Assembly: GCA_003022005.1 (NCBI GenBank)
Contig: PXRQ01000116.1
Span: 1-11,141, forward strand
Direction: 5' to 3'
Length of the DNA stretch: 11,141 nt
Source of the DNA: Halobacteriales archaeon QS_5_70_15
GTDB taxonomy: Archaea; Halobacteriota; Halobacteria; Halobacteriales; Haloarculaceae
This document shows, piece by piece, positions 1 through 6,623 of this stretch (position 1 is the first letter of the stretch; every line of letters begins with the position of its first letter). The position numbers and the translations under genes are program-made. The notes beneath the pieces were generated by a model, which worked only from the letters and a program-made list of their open reading frames with translations, was not told the origin of the DNA and made no database searches.

Positions 1-78
1 CTCGCCCGGCGGCGCGAGACCGTGCGAGCCGGGGAAACCGGGCAGAACGAGGGGACCGGCGGCCGCGGCGACACCTGA
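1..78 (+). CDS. Possible C-terminal tail of an upstream gene (partial)
   Basis: Frame 1 is open from the window edge to a TGA at 76-78, giving 25 residues rich in Gly, Arg and Thr. The tail has no recognisable motif. The codons are GC-rich, but so is the whole window, so an open frame of this length is weak evidence. The ~100 bp between it and the next gene's ATG would be a normal intergenic gap. It could equally be non-coding; the sequence to the left would decide. Confidence 0.2.
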   Translation, partial: LARRRETVRAGETGQNEGTGGRGDT

Positions 79-147
79 CCGGGGGCCGGTCCCGGGCGAT
101 GGCCACGTCGGTCACCGGAATCGACCCCGGCGTCGCGCGATAGGACG

Positions 148-156
148 CCTTTTTGG
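148..156 (+). promoter_or_regulatory. TATA-like box of the TrpD2-like gene
   Basis: CCTTTTTGG is the only T-rich run in a very GC-rich leader. Its centre is about 27 bp before the ATG at 179, the spacing expected if transcription starts at or next to the start codon (leaderless mRNA). It likely drives both this gene and the overlapping downstream one. Confidence 0.5.
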
Positions 157-178
157 TCGCGGCGGCCCGAGCGGACGT

Positions 179-1246
179 ATGGCGAAAGCGACCGAACGCT
201 ACGGGGAGTGGCCGCTCGAGCGGCTGATGACCGAGGTGGTCGGCTCCGGGCACAAGTCCGCCGACGACATGACCCGCGAGCAGGCGACCGAGGCGATGCG
301 GCGGATCCTCAGGGGCGAACCCGACCACACGACCCTGGGGGCGTTCTGGCTGGCGAACCGCTGGAAGCGCAACACGCCGGAGGAGCTCGCGGCGTACGTC
401 GACGTGATGGCCGAGTCCGTCGAGACGGGCGTCCCGGAGGCCGACCCGGTCGACTGCGGCGCGAACTACGACGGCAAGGGTCGAACGGCCATCCTCGGGG
501 TCGCCGCCGGCGTCGTCGCGGCCGCCGCCGGCACCCCCGTCGTGACCCACTCCGGCGACCGCGCTCCCACCCAGAAGCAGGACGCCTACAGGCACGTGCT
601 GGACGAGCTCGGGGTGCGGACGGACATGGAGCCCGCCGAGTCCGCCGGGATGGTCGACGAAACCGGGTTCGGCTTCTACTACCAGCCGCGGTTCAACCCG
701 GCGGTCCACGGGCTCGTCGACCGCCGCGACCGGATGGGCGTGCGGACGTTCGTCAACACCATCGAGACGCTCGCGAACCCCGCCGGGGCCGCCGTGCATC
801 TCGGCTCGTTCTACCACCTGCCGTACGCCAAGCGGATCATCAGCACGTTCCGCGCGAGCGAGACGGCCGTCGTCGACCGCGTCATCATGTTCCAGGGGAT
901 GGAGGGGTACGACGACATCCGGCCGGGCGACACGAAGGTCGCCGAGTGGGACCAGGGCGACGAGGAGGTCGAGGCGTTCGACATCCGCACTCCCGAGTAC
1001 GGGATGGACTTCGAGAGCGAGGACCTCAGCGTCGGGGACGTCGCCGGGGAGTCGGCCGAGATCACCGAGGCAGTAGTCACCGGCCGGCGCGACGACCACT
1101 TCGCCGACGCCGTCGCGCTCAACGCCGCGTTCCGGATCTACGCCCGGGAGGACTGCGAGGACCTGGCGGCGGGCCTCGAGACGGCCCGCGCGGCCATCGA
1201 GGACGGGAGCGCCGCGGCCGTCCTCGAGGACCTGCGGGCGTTCTGA
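179..1246 (+). CDS. TrpD2-like protein (anthranilate phosphoribosyltransferase / nucleoside phosphorylase superfamily)
   Basis: The 355-residue product has the TrpD fold layout: a helical N-terminal domain (about residues 10-85, with the LGAFWLANRWK stretch matching the LGAFLMALR region of TrpD) followed by the phosphoribosyltransferase core. Motifs are altered from true TrpD. The PRPP-loop GTGGD is replaced around 92-103 (DCGANYDGKGRT), KHGNR becomes THSGDR (123-128), and the NP-L-NP segment reads TLANPAG (197-203). An acidic pair follows at D245-D246. These changes fit the TrpD2/YbiB-like branch, in which the E. coli member is reported to bind nucleic acid rather than act in tryptophan synthesis. 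No other trp gene is nearby, so I do not call it trpD. The ATG at 179 sits about 27 bp after a TATA-like box. Its stop TGA shares one base with the start of the next gene. Substrate unknown; family call fairly sure. Confidence 0.85.
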   Translation: MAKATERYGEWPLERLMTEVVGSGHKSADDMTREQATEAMRRILRGEPDHTTLGAFWLANRWKRNTPEELAAYVDVMAESVETGVPEADPVDCGANYDGKGRTAILGVAAGVVAAAAGTPVVTHSGDRAPTQKQDAYRHVLDELGVRTDMEPAESAGMVDETGFGFYYQPRFNPAVHGLVDRRDRMGVRTFVNTIETLANPAGAAVHLGSFYHLPYAKRIISTFRASETAVVDRVIMFQGMEGYDDIRPGDTKVAEWDQGDEEVEAFDIRTPEYGMDFESEDLSVGDVAGESAEITEAVVTGRRDDHFADAVALNAAFRIYAREDCEDLAAGLETARAAIEDGSAAAVLEDLRAF

Positions 1247-1956
1247 TGGCCGGCGAGTTCCCGGAGCCGCCCGGCGACGGAGGCGCGGACGGGGGCACGG
1301 ACGGGGACGCGGACGGCAGACCGGACGACACGACCCCCCTCGCGTTCGGCGTCGAGGGACTGGACGCGCGGCTGGGGGCCCCGCTCCGTCCGGGGTCGGT
1401 CGTCGCGCTCTCCGCGGCCCCCGCGTCGCCGAGCGAGGAGCTGCTCTACCCGCCGGCCGCCGCGAACCCCGGCAGGTATCTGACGACGCTCCGGGGGGCC
1501 GCCGAGGTGCGCGCCCACGCCGACCGGTCGGCCGACGCCGGGGCGCTCGACGTTCACGAGGCCACGGGGTCGAGTCTGCTCGACGACTCTACCGGCCACC
1601 TCTCGGGGCTCGACGCCCGGTCGGTCGTCGTCATCGACCCGGCCACGGAACTCGAACGGGAGGGCCGGGAGCGCTACCGGTCGTTCCTCGACACGCTCGT
1701 GCGCGCAGTCAGAACGACCGAGAGCGTCGCTTTCCTGCACTGCCTGCGGATGAACCCCCGCGCGCTGCAGCGGGACCTGACCCTCGCCGTCGCGGATACC
1801 GTCCTCGAACTGGAGACCTACGTGGACGAGGACGGTGGGCCGGTGGTCACCCTGGCGGCCCGGAAGGCCCGGTTCGGGCGCGCCCCGGCCGGTCCCGTCC
1901 CCCTCCGGTTCGGGGGCGACGGTCCGACGGTCGCCGGCGGGAGCACGAAGGAGTAG
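1246..1956 (+). CDS. RecA/Rad55-fold protein with degenerate P-loop (hypothetical)
   Basis: This 236-residue protein begins with a Gly/Asp-rich low-complexity tail (about 8-29). It then follows the KaiC/Rad55/RadA pattern: [10 protein letters not shown] (35-44) resembles the 'G-GLD-LLGGG' lead-in, and [20 protein letters not shown] (48-67) lies where the Walker A loop should be. The loop has lost the GxGKT/S residues, including the Lys, so ATP hydrolysis is unlikely. A Walker B-like strand [11 protein letters not shown] (126-136) is present. The rest, to about 210, is alternating strand and helix, and the C-terminus is GP-rich. The ATG overlaps the preceding stop as TGATG, so translation is probably coupled to the TrpD2-like gene and the two may work together. 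The protein could be a structural or regulatory RecA paralogue; I do not recognise a characterised homologue. Confidence 0.75.
   Translation: MAGEFPEPPGDGGADGGTDGDADGRPDDTTPLAFGVEGLDARLGAPLRPGSVVALSAAPASPSEELLYPPAAANPGRYLTTLRGAAEVRAHADRSADAGALDVHEATGSSLLDDSTGHLSGLDARSVVVIDPATELEREGRERYRSFLDTLVRAVRTTESVAFLHCLRMNPRALQRDLTLAVADTVLELETYVDEDGGPVVTLAARKARFGRAPAGPVPLRFGGDGPTVAGGSTKE
1281..1320 (+). repeat. Short imperfect GGACGG tandem repeat inside a coding region
   Basis: Four GCGGAC/GCACGGAC-type units with GGACGGGG spacing encode the Gly/Asp-rich N-terminal tail of the RecA-like protein ([12 protein letters not shown]). Such acidic Gly-rich tails are common in haloarchaeal proteins. The repeat could slip during replication and change tail length without breaking the folded domain. 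Confidence 0.45.
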
Positions 1957-1968
1957 GGCGTACCGCCA

Positions 1969-1976
1969 CCCTTTTG
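1969..1976 (+). promoter_or_regulatory. TATA-like box of the cyclophilin gene
   Basis: CCCTTTTG, centred about 27 bp before the ATG at 2000, supports that ATG over upstream in-frame starts and implies a leaderless transcript. It lies just after the TAG stop of the preceding gene, so the cyclophilin is probably transcribed on its own. Confidence 0.5.
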
Positions 1977-1999
1977 CGCGGTCCTGCCCTCCTTCGGCT

Positions 2000-2533
2000 A
2001 TGAGCAGAGAGGTCGAGAACCCCGAGAACCCCACCGCGACCATCCGGACCACGCACGGCGACATCACCGTCGAACTGTTCGCCGAGCGCGCGCCCCGGAC
2101 CGTCGAGAACTTCCTCGGCCTCGCCACGGGCGAGCGCGAGTGGACCGACCCCGAAACCGGCGAGACGAGGACCGAGCCGCTCTACGAGGACGTGATCTTC
2201 CACCGCGTGATCGACGACTTCATGATCCAGGGCGGGGACCCGACCGGGACCGGCCGGGGCGGCCCGGGCTACCAGTTCGACGACGAGTTCCACCCCGAAC
2301 TCCGCCACGATCGGGCCGGCATCCTGTCGATGGCGAACTCGGGACCGGATACCAACGGCAGCCAGTTCTTCATCACGCTCGACGAGACGCCCCACCTCGA
2401 CGACAAACACTCCGTCTTCGGCCAGGTGATCGAGGGGATGGACGTGGTCGAGGAGATCGGCTCGGTGCCGACCGACCGCAACGACCAGCCCCGCGAGGAG
2501 GTCGCCATCGAGACGGTCGACGTGGAGCGGTAG
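2000..2533 (+). CDS. Peptidyl-prolyl cis-trans isomerase, cyclophilin type
   Basis: The 177-residue protein catalyses cis-trans isomerisation of Xaa-Pro bonds during protein folding. The cyclophilin core is complete: FHRVI with the catalytic Arg at 69, [15 protein letters not shown] (74-88) with F74, M75 and Q77, [16 protein letters not shown] (111-126) with N113, Q122 and F124, and [10 protein letters not shown] (134-143). The position of human CypA Trp121 is His132 (TPHLDDKH), as in many prokaryotic cyclophilins. Human-type high-affinity cyclosporin binding is therefore not expected. There is no signal peptide or membrane segment, so it should be cytosolic. The frame is open upstream to 1835, but the ATG at 2000 is preferred because the TATA-like box lies 27 bp before it and homology begins soon after. 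It converges on the protease gene. Confidence 0.95.
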   Translation: MSREVENPENPTATIRTTHGDITVELFAERAPRTVENFLGLATGEREWTDPETGETRTEPLYEDVIFHRVIDDFMIQGGDPTGTGRGGPGYQFDDEFHPELRHDRAGILSMANSGPDTNGSQFFITLDETPHLDDKHSVFGQVIEGMDVVEEIGSVPTDRNDQPREEVAIETVDVER

Positions 2534-2542
2534 GCGGCCGAC

Positions 2543-2571
2543 CGTCCGCCCGTCCTTTCGTCCGCCCGTCC
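2543..2571. repeat. Two perfect 13-nt direct repeats between convergent genes
   Basis: CGTCCGCCCGTCC occurs at 2543-2555 and again at 2559-2571, separated only by TTT. Twelve bases of the same word recur at 2623-2634, inside the 3' end of the protease gene, where they encode Asp-Gly-Arg-Thr on the minus strand. The pyrimidine-rich pair sits in the 62-bp gap where the cyclophilin and protease transcripts meet. It may help termination on the plus strand, or be a remnant of a local duplication of the protease tail. Confidence 0.6.
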
Positions 2572-2595
2572 ACGTTCGACTGCGGTCGCGTACCG

Positions 2596-3633
2596 CTACT
2601 CCCCGTCCTCCAGTGCCGTCAGCGTCCGCCCGTCGACCTCCACCCGGTAGGTCCCCTCCGGGAGCCAGTCGGCGTCGAGGACGATTACGTCGCCGCTCTC
2701 GGTGTCCACGACCTCGAGGGTCGTCTCCCGCCCAGGGGCGTCCGGCGGTTCGGTGCCCCCCGCCCGGTCGAACGCCGCCTCGAGGTCGAGGACGCCGGCC
2801 CCCTCACGCGGCGTGTCCGGGATCTCGCGCGCCGACCCCTCGAACGTCCGGACGACCCGTTCGCGCCCGGCGCTCAGGTACTCGAGGACGGCCGCCGAGA
2901 GGATCGGCGCTGCGAAGCTCGTCCCGGAGGCCTTGACGTACTGCTCGTCGATGACCTGCCCGATCGAGGTACCCGCCGCTCGCGGCAGGCGGACGTCCTT
3001 GCCGACGGCGCTCACGTCCGGGTTGTCGCGCTCGGGGTCGTAGGCACTGAACCGCGTGAGCTCCCCCTCGATCGTCACCGCGCCGGCAGAGAAGGCCCGC
3101 TCGGCCGTCGCGGGGCTCCCGCCGCGGGCGCCGCTGTTGCCCGCCGCGACTACCCCGAAGACCCCGGCGTTCACCGCCCGGTTGTGGAGGGCGTCCAGCC
3201 GGCTCACCCGCTGGCTCGAACCGAGCGAGACGTTCACCAGGTCGGCCCGGCTGGCGTTGTCGATCAGCCACTGGTAGGCGTCCACGATGGGGCCGAGGTC
3301 GCCACGGCCCTGCCCGCCGAACACGCGCAGGTCGATCACCTCTTCGACGTCCGGGGCGAGCCCGACGGCCAGCCCCGCCACGGCCGTCCCGTGACCGATC
3401 GCGTCGGTCCCGCCGGCGTCGACGAACGACTCGTGTTCCACCGACACGCCGTCGAACGCGGGATGGGTGTCGTCGACTCCCGAGTCCATCACCGCCAGCG
3501 TCAGCCCCGCGCCGTCGTCGCCCTCGTCGGTCCAGTCGTGGAACGACCGTATCTCGTCAGCCGTCACCGGGTCGGCCGCCGCGTCGGTGACGTGTGGGTC
3601 GATGCGGACGAACGCGTCCGTGTCGTGGTGCAT
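2596..3633 (-). CDS. Subtilisin-like serine protease (peptidase S8), apparently intracellular
   Basis: The 345-residue protein carries the full subtilase triad in order: Asp50 (LAVMDSGVD), His81 (IGHGTAVAGL) and Ser239 (ASGTSFAAP), with the oxyanion Asn165 in AAGNSGARG. The catalytic domain ends near 290. A short C-terminal part (about 303-343) looks like a small beta domain (TLEVVDTESGDVIVLDADW, then YRVEVDGRT). Secreted halolysins have a Tat signal and a propeptide of roughly 100 residues; here the triad Asp is at residue 50 and no twin-arginine or hydrophobic signal is visible. That suggests a cytoplasmic enzyme, perhaps controlled by its short N-terminal segment as in bacterial intracellular subtilisins. 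The frame is open to 3702, but the ATG at 3633 lies 27 bp from a TTTTCA box, so it is the likely start. Confidence 0.93.
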   Translation of the reverse strand: MHHDTDAFVRIDPHVTDAAADPVTADEIRSFHDWTDEGDDGAGLTLAVMDSGVDDTHPAFDGVSVEHESFVDAGGTDAIGHGTAVAGLAVGLAPDVEEVIDLRVFGGQGRGDLGPIVDAYQWLIDNASRADLVNVSLGSSQRVSRLDALHNRAVNAGVFGVVAAGNSGARGGSPATAERAFSAGAVTIEGELTRFSAYDPERDNPDVSAVGKDVRLPRAAGTSIGQVIDEQYVKASGTSFAAPILSAAVLEYLSAGRERVVRTFEGSAREIPDTPREGAGVLDLEAAFDRAGGTEPPDAPGRETTLEVVDTESGDVIVLDADWLPEGTYRVEVDGRTLTALEDGE

Positions 3634-3656
3634 GCTGTTTTCAACGTGTTTCCCGG

Positions 3657-3664
3657 TGAAAAGC
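3657..3664 (-). promoter_or_regulatory. TATA-like box of the subtilase gene
   Basis: Read on the minus strand this is GCTTTTCA, centred 27 bp upstream of the ATG at 3633. It excludes the longer frame start at 3702 and implies a leaderless mRNA. Confidence 0.5.
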
Positions 3665-3876
3665 TCCCGTGTCGGGCCTCGGATCGGCCGTCCGTGGACC
3701 ACCGGGAACCGCGGCGGCGCCGCCCCGAGTACGCGAGGTGCTCGGAAACCGATCGCGGATGGAACGACCGATCGGACGGGACCGGAACGAGCCGGCGAGT
3801 GCGTTCCAGCCGGTCGTAGCTCCTCCGGCGTGGCCGTTCCCCCGGTCAGAACACCGTCCCCGGCCGCCGGGCGTAA

Positions 3877-3885
3877 CTATTTATC
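3877..3885 (+). promoter_or_regulatory. TATA box of the alcohol dehydrogenase gene
   Basis: CTATTTATC, inside an AT-rich run GTAACTATTTATCTCG, is among the best TATA matches in the window. It is centred 27 bp before the ATG at 3908, so the gene probably has its own strong, leaderless promoter. Confidence 0.6.
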
Positions 3886-3907
3886 TCGACTCCCCCACTC
3901 ACGAGCC

Positions 3908-4960
3908 ATGCGAGCCGCAGTGTTCACCGACTACGGGGAACCGCTCGACGTGCGCGAGATCGAGGCACCCGAGGCCGATCCGGACGGGATCGTCGTCGAA
4001 CTGGAGGCGTGTGGGATCTGCCGGAGCGACTGGCACGGCTGGATGAACGACTTCCCATACCGGTGGGAGGAGGGGCACGTCATGGGCCACGAACCCGCCG
4101 GCCACGTCGTCGAGGCCGGCGAGGAGGTCGAGAACGTCTCCGAGGGCGACCACGTCGCGGTCCCGTTCAACCTCGGCGACGGGAGCTGTCCGATGTGCCG
4201 TCGGGGCAACTCGAACGTCTGTGACAACGGGCTGTCGCTGGGGTTCGACCCGCGGGCCCAGGGCGCGTTCGCCGAGGAGGTCCACGTGCCCTCGGCCGAC
4301 CACAACGCCGTCCGCCTGCCCGACGGCGTCTCCTCGGTCGACATGGCCGGGCTCGGCTGCCGGTTCATGACCGCGTTCCACGGCCTCGCCCACAAGGCCG
4401 ACCTCGCGGCGGGGGACTGGGTCGCCGTCCACGGCTGCGGCGGCGTGGGGCTCTCGGCCGTCCACATCGCCGACGCGCTCGGCGCGCGCGTGGTCGCCAT
4501 CGACCTGTTCGACGAGAAGCTGGAACTCGCACGGGACCTCGGGGCCTCGGTGACCGTCAACGCCGAGGACGCCGAGAGCGTCCCCGGGGAGGTACGGGAC
4601 AGCACGGACGGCGGCGCGAACGTCTCGGTCGACGCCCTCGGCATCGCCGAGACCTGTCGGAACTCCGTTGGCTGTCTCCGCAAGCTCGGCCAGCACGTCC
4701 AGATCGGCCTCACCACCAGCGAGGAGGGCGGGGAGGTCCCGCTCCCGACCGACCGGATGGTGCTCCAGGAGATCGAGTTCGTCGGCTCCTACGGGATGCA
4801 GCCGACCAGGTACGACGAGATCTTCCGGATGATCGAGGCCGACAAGATCGACCCGTCGAAGGTCGTCTCCGAGACGGTCCCGCTCGAGGCCACCTCGGAG
4901 AAGCTCGCCGCGATGACCGCGTTCGACACCGTGGGTATCCCCGTCATCGACGAGTTCTGA
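3908..4960 (+). CDS. Zinc-dependent alcohol dehydrogenase (MDR superfamily)
   Basis: The 350-residue protein is a medium-chain, zinc-containing, probably NAD-dependent alcohol dehydrogenase. Catalytic-zinc ligands are Cys38 (GICRSDWH, with His43 as the usual proton-relay position), His61-Glu62 (MGHEPAGHVVEAG) and Cys151 (GLGCRFMTAFHGL). The structural-zinc loop reads D91-x2-C94-x2-C97-x7-C105, so the first Cys of the usual four is Asp. The cofactor site has GCGGVG (176-181), and Asp199 ends the second strand (VVAIDL), favouring NAD+ over NADP+. The C-terminal catalytic part (about 285-350) is complete, including the GSYGMQP loop. The alcohol or aldehyde substrate cannot be read from the sequence. 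The ATG at 3908 has a strong TATA box 27 bp upstream. The gene is monocistronic and converges on the amidase. Confidence 0.93.
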   Translation: MRAAVFTDYGEPLDVREIEAPEADPDGIVVELEACGICRSDWHGWMNDFPYRWEEGHVMGHEPAGHVVEAGEEVENVSEGDHVAVPFNLGDGSCPMCRRGNSNVCDNGLSLGFDPRAQGAFAEEVHVPSADHNAVRLPDGVSSVDMAGLGCRFMTAFHGLAHKADLAAGDWVAVHGCGGVGLSAVHIADALGARVVAIDLFDEKLELARDLGASVTVNAEDAESVPGEVRDSTDGGANVSVDALGIAETCRNSVGCLRKLGQHVQIGLTTSEEGGEVPLPTDRMVLQEIEFVGSYGMQPTRYDEIFRMIEADKIDPSKVVSETVPLEATSEKLAAMTAFDTVGIPVIDEF

Positions 4961-4962
4961 GT

Positions 4963-4992
4963 TACGACCGTCGTGCTCGGCTCCCGGTCGTA
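4963..4992. terminator. Stem-loop between convergent genes
   Basis: TACGACCG (4963-4970) is perfectly complementary to CGGTCGTA (4985-4992), giving an 8-bp stem and a 14-nt loop, extendable by one G-U pair. It begins three bases after the alcohol dehydrogenase stop and lies in the 57-bp gap before the amidase stop, so it could end or stabilise transcripts from both sides. There is no following T-run, so an intrinsic terminator role is uncertain. Confidence 0.45.
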
Positions 4993-5017
4993 GGCCGTCG
5001 TCACCGGGTCTCGGCCG

Positions 5018-6337
5018 TCAGTCGCCCGCGGCAGTCCCTTCCCCGTCGAGCGCCGCGGCGATCCGCTCGGCCCAGCCCAGGAGCCGCTCGTCCGCGCCGT
5101 ACCGGCCGACGACCTGGAGCCCGAGCGGGAGCCCGTCCGCGGTCCCGGCGGGGAGTGAAACGGCCGGGACCCCCGCGTGGGTCCAGGGGGCGTTCATCAC
5201 CGGATCGCCCGTGTCGTCGATCCCCTCCGGGGCCGGCCCGGGGGCGGCCGGACAGACCCAGAGGTCGACGCCGGTCTCGTCCAGCCGCTCGCCGATCCTC
5301 GACCTGAGGCGCCGCCCGCTCGCCCGCCCCGCCGCGAGCGTCCCCGCGTCGGTGTCGCGACCGTCGCGTATCGTCTCCGCCGTCGCCTCGGCGTACCGAT
5401 CCTCGTGGCGCTCGAACCACTCGTAGTGCGAGAGGGCCATCTCCGCGGTGACCAGCGAGCGGTGGCGGTCGGTGACCGCCTCGATGTCCTCGAACACCGA
5501 CTCGTAGCGGACCTCGAACCCCGCGTCAGCGAGCGCCTGCACCGCGCGATCGAACCCCGCGCGTCCGGCCTCGGTCGCCCGGTCGAGGTACGCGCCGTCC
5601 GGAACACCGAGCACCGGCCTGTCGGCCGAGGCGCGGCCGTCCCAGTCCTCGACACAGACCGACGCGGCCAGCTCCGTCCCCGCGACGTCCTGGGTGAACA
5701 GGCCGACGTGGTCGGCCGACTCGGAGACGAGTATCAGGCCGCCGCGCCCGATGCGGCCGAAGCTGGGCTTGAACCCGACGATACCGCAGAACGCGGCCGG
5801 CCGGATGGTCGATCCAACCGTCTGTGTGCCGAGCGCGAGCGGGCAGAGCCCCGCGGCGACGGCCGCGGCGCTCCCCGAGGAGGACCCGCCGGGGGTGTGT
5901 CCGAGGTCGTGGGGGTTCCGCGTCGGCCCCGGCTCGACGTAGGCGAACTCCGTCGTGACGGTCTTGCCGAGCACCAGCGCGCCGGCGTCGCGCAGGGTCG
6001 AGACGACGTCGGCCTGCGGGCCGGCGAGTTCGCCGGGCGGGAGCTCCGACCCCGCCCGCGTCGGCAGCTCCGAGACGTGGAGGATGTCCTTTACACCCAC
6101 CGGAACGCCGTAGAGCGGCGGTCGCTCGGCCGGGTCGGGGTGGCGCTCCTCGAGGCCCGCGGCCGCGGCACCGAGTCGGTCCTCGCGCCGGGGCTCCTCG
6201 AGCAGCGCCCGGAGCTCCGGGTCGACCGCATGGACCCGCTCCAGCGTGTCCGCGACGTGATCGGTCGCCGCCCGCTCGCCCTGCCGGAGCGCCTCGGCGG
6301 TTCCGGCGAGCGGCGCGGACGCCAGGTCCACGGTCAT
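5018..6337 (-). CDS. Amidase-signature family hydrolase
   Basis: The 439-residue protein hydrolyses an amide or related C-N bond; the substrate is not readable. The Ser-cisSer-Lys triad is present: Lys83 (GVPVGVKDI), Ser152 (TPGGSSSGSAAAVAAG) and nucleophile Ser176 (GTQTVGSTIRPAAFCGIVGFKPS), with Ser152 and Ser176 separated by the 24 residues seen in the family. The usual GSDTGGS is GTQTVGS here, a variant I associate with general amidases rather than the GatA subunit of Glu-tRNA(Gln) amidotransferase; no gatB or gatC is nearby either. Length is normal for a single-domain amidase and there is no signal peptide. The ATG at 6337 follows a GGGGGTG ribosome-binding-like run at 6345-6351. No TATA box lies 27 bp upstream. 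The nearest good one is at 6478-6487, so the mRNA probably starts about 115 bases earlier, with a small ORF in between. Confidence 0.92.
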   Translation of the reverse strand: MTVDLASAPLAGTAEALRQGERAATDHVADTLERVHAVDPELRALLEEPRREDRLGAAAAGLEERHPDPAERPPLYGVPVGVKDILHVSELPTRAGSELPPGELAGPQADVVSTLRDAGALVLGKTVTTEFAYVEPGPTRNPHDLGHTPGGSSSGSAAAVAAGLCPLALGTQTVGSTIRPAAFCGIVGFKPSFGRIGRGGLILVSESADHVGLFTQDVAGTELAASVCVEDWDGRASADRPVLGVPDGAYLDRATEAGRAGFDRAVQALADAGFEVRYESVFEDIEAVTDRHRSLVTAEMALSHYEWFERHEDRYAEATAETIRDGRDTDAGTLAAGRASGRRLRSRIGERLDETGVDLWVCPAAPGPAPEGIDDTGDPVMNAPWTHAGVPAVSLPAGTADGLPLGLQVVGRYGADERLLGWAERIAAALDGEGTAAGD

Positions 6338-6453
6338 CGGTCGGCACCCCCGGTTCGCGGTGATCGTCCGTCCAGTGGCTCGGCCGGTCCCCGCCGTCGG
6401 GCCGTCGGTGACACTCCGCTTGCCGGCGACCCGTGTGCGCGCGTCTGTCGCAT
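6334..6453 (-). CDS. Candidate 39-residue leader ORF overlapping the amidase start
   Basis: An ATG at 6453 opens a 39-codon frame whose TGA (6336-6334) overlaps the amidase ATG as ATGA. A TATA-like box lies about 30 bp upstream of this ATG, so a leaderless transcript would begin at this small ORF. The predicted peptide is rich in Arg, Pro, Gly and Ser, unlike a typical acidic halophile protein, and has no recognised motif. The act of translating it, with termination-reinitiation into the amidase, may matter more than the peptide. It could also be untranslated leader. Confidence 0.3.
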   Translation of the reverse strand: MRQTRAHGSPASGVSPTARRRGPAEPLDGRSPRTGGADR

Positions 6454-6477
6454 AGCGGGGTGGGCACCCGCGGGGAG

Positions 6478-6487
6478 CCTATAGCTT
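6478..6487 (-). promoter_or_regulatory. TATA-like box upstream of the amidase transcript
   Basis: On the minus strand this reads AAGCTATAGG. It is the only good AT-rich box upstream of the amidase and is centred about 30 bp before the ATG at 6453, not before the amidase ATG at 6337. Confidence 0.45.
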
Positions 6488-6569
6488 CGGGTGCTCCGGT
6501 CGGACGGGACCGGGCAGGGGACGCCGGCTGGATTTCACGGGACCTCCACCGTAGATCCGGGCCCGGGGG

Positions 6570-6589
6570 CCGTCACTGAAGACTGACGG
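6570..6589 (-). terminator. Possible terminator hairpin after the phosphodiesterase gene
   Basis: CCGTCA (6570-6575) pairs with TGACGG (6584-6589), giving a 6-bp stem and an 8-nt loop, 34 bp after the phosphodiesterase stop. On the transcribed strand the segment just before it (about 6595-6610) is T-rich (CGTTTCGTTTC), and T-rich tracts can cause archaeal termination. The rest of the 286-bp gap between the amidase start and this gene holds the amidase promoter and candidate leader ORF, plus a CCGGGCCCGG palindrome at 6557-6566. Confidence 0.35.
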
Positions 6590-6623
6590 AGCGGCGAGAA
6601 ACGAAACGGGTTCCGTACCGTGC

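Larger units (their letters stand above)
3634..3907. other. Divergent intergenic region between subtilase and alcohol dehydrogenase
   Basis: These 274 bp separate two divergently transcribed genes and hold both of their TATA-like boxes, one near each end (3657-3664 and 3877-3885). The middle contains CCGATCG at 3749-3755 and again at 3768-3774 but no convincing ORF, RNA gene or strong stem-loop. Confidence 0.5.

Noticed and set aside
208..1245. Long Arg/Gly-rich frame running from 208 into the RecA-like gene without a stop
   Set aside because: It is the +1-shifted shadow of the TrpD2-like gene; the peptide is Arg-rich low complexity without motifs. Only the part from the ATG at 1246 is real.
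179..1246. Calling the first gene trpD (tryptophan biosynthesis)
   Set aside because: The PRPP-loop GTGGD and the KHGNR motif are replaced and no other trp gene is present, so an ordinary anthranilate phosphoribosyltransferase role is not supported.
2140..3819. 559-codon plus-strand frame across the cyclophilin and opposite the subtilase
   Set aside because: It is a shadow of two well-supported genes, with Arg/Pro-rich composition and no family pattern; long stop-free antisense frames are normal at this GC content.
5018..6337. Calling the amidase gatA (Glu-tRNA amidotransferase subunit A)
   Set aside because: The core motif is GTQTVGS instead of GSDTGGS, and gatB/gatC are not adjacent.
5177..6484. 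435-codon plus-strand frame opposite the amidase
   Set aside because: Antisense shadow of a gene with a complete catalytic triad; no promoter-like box and no recognisable motif.
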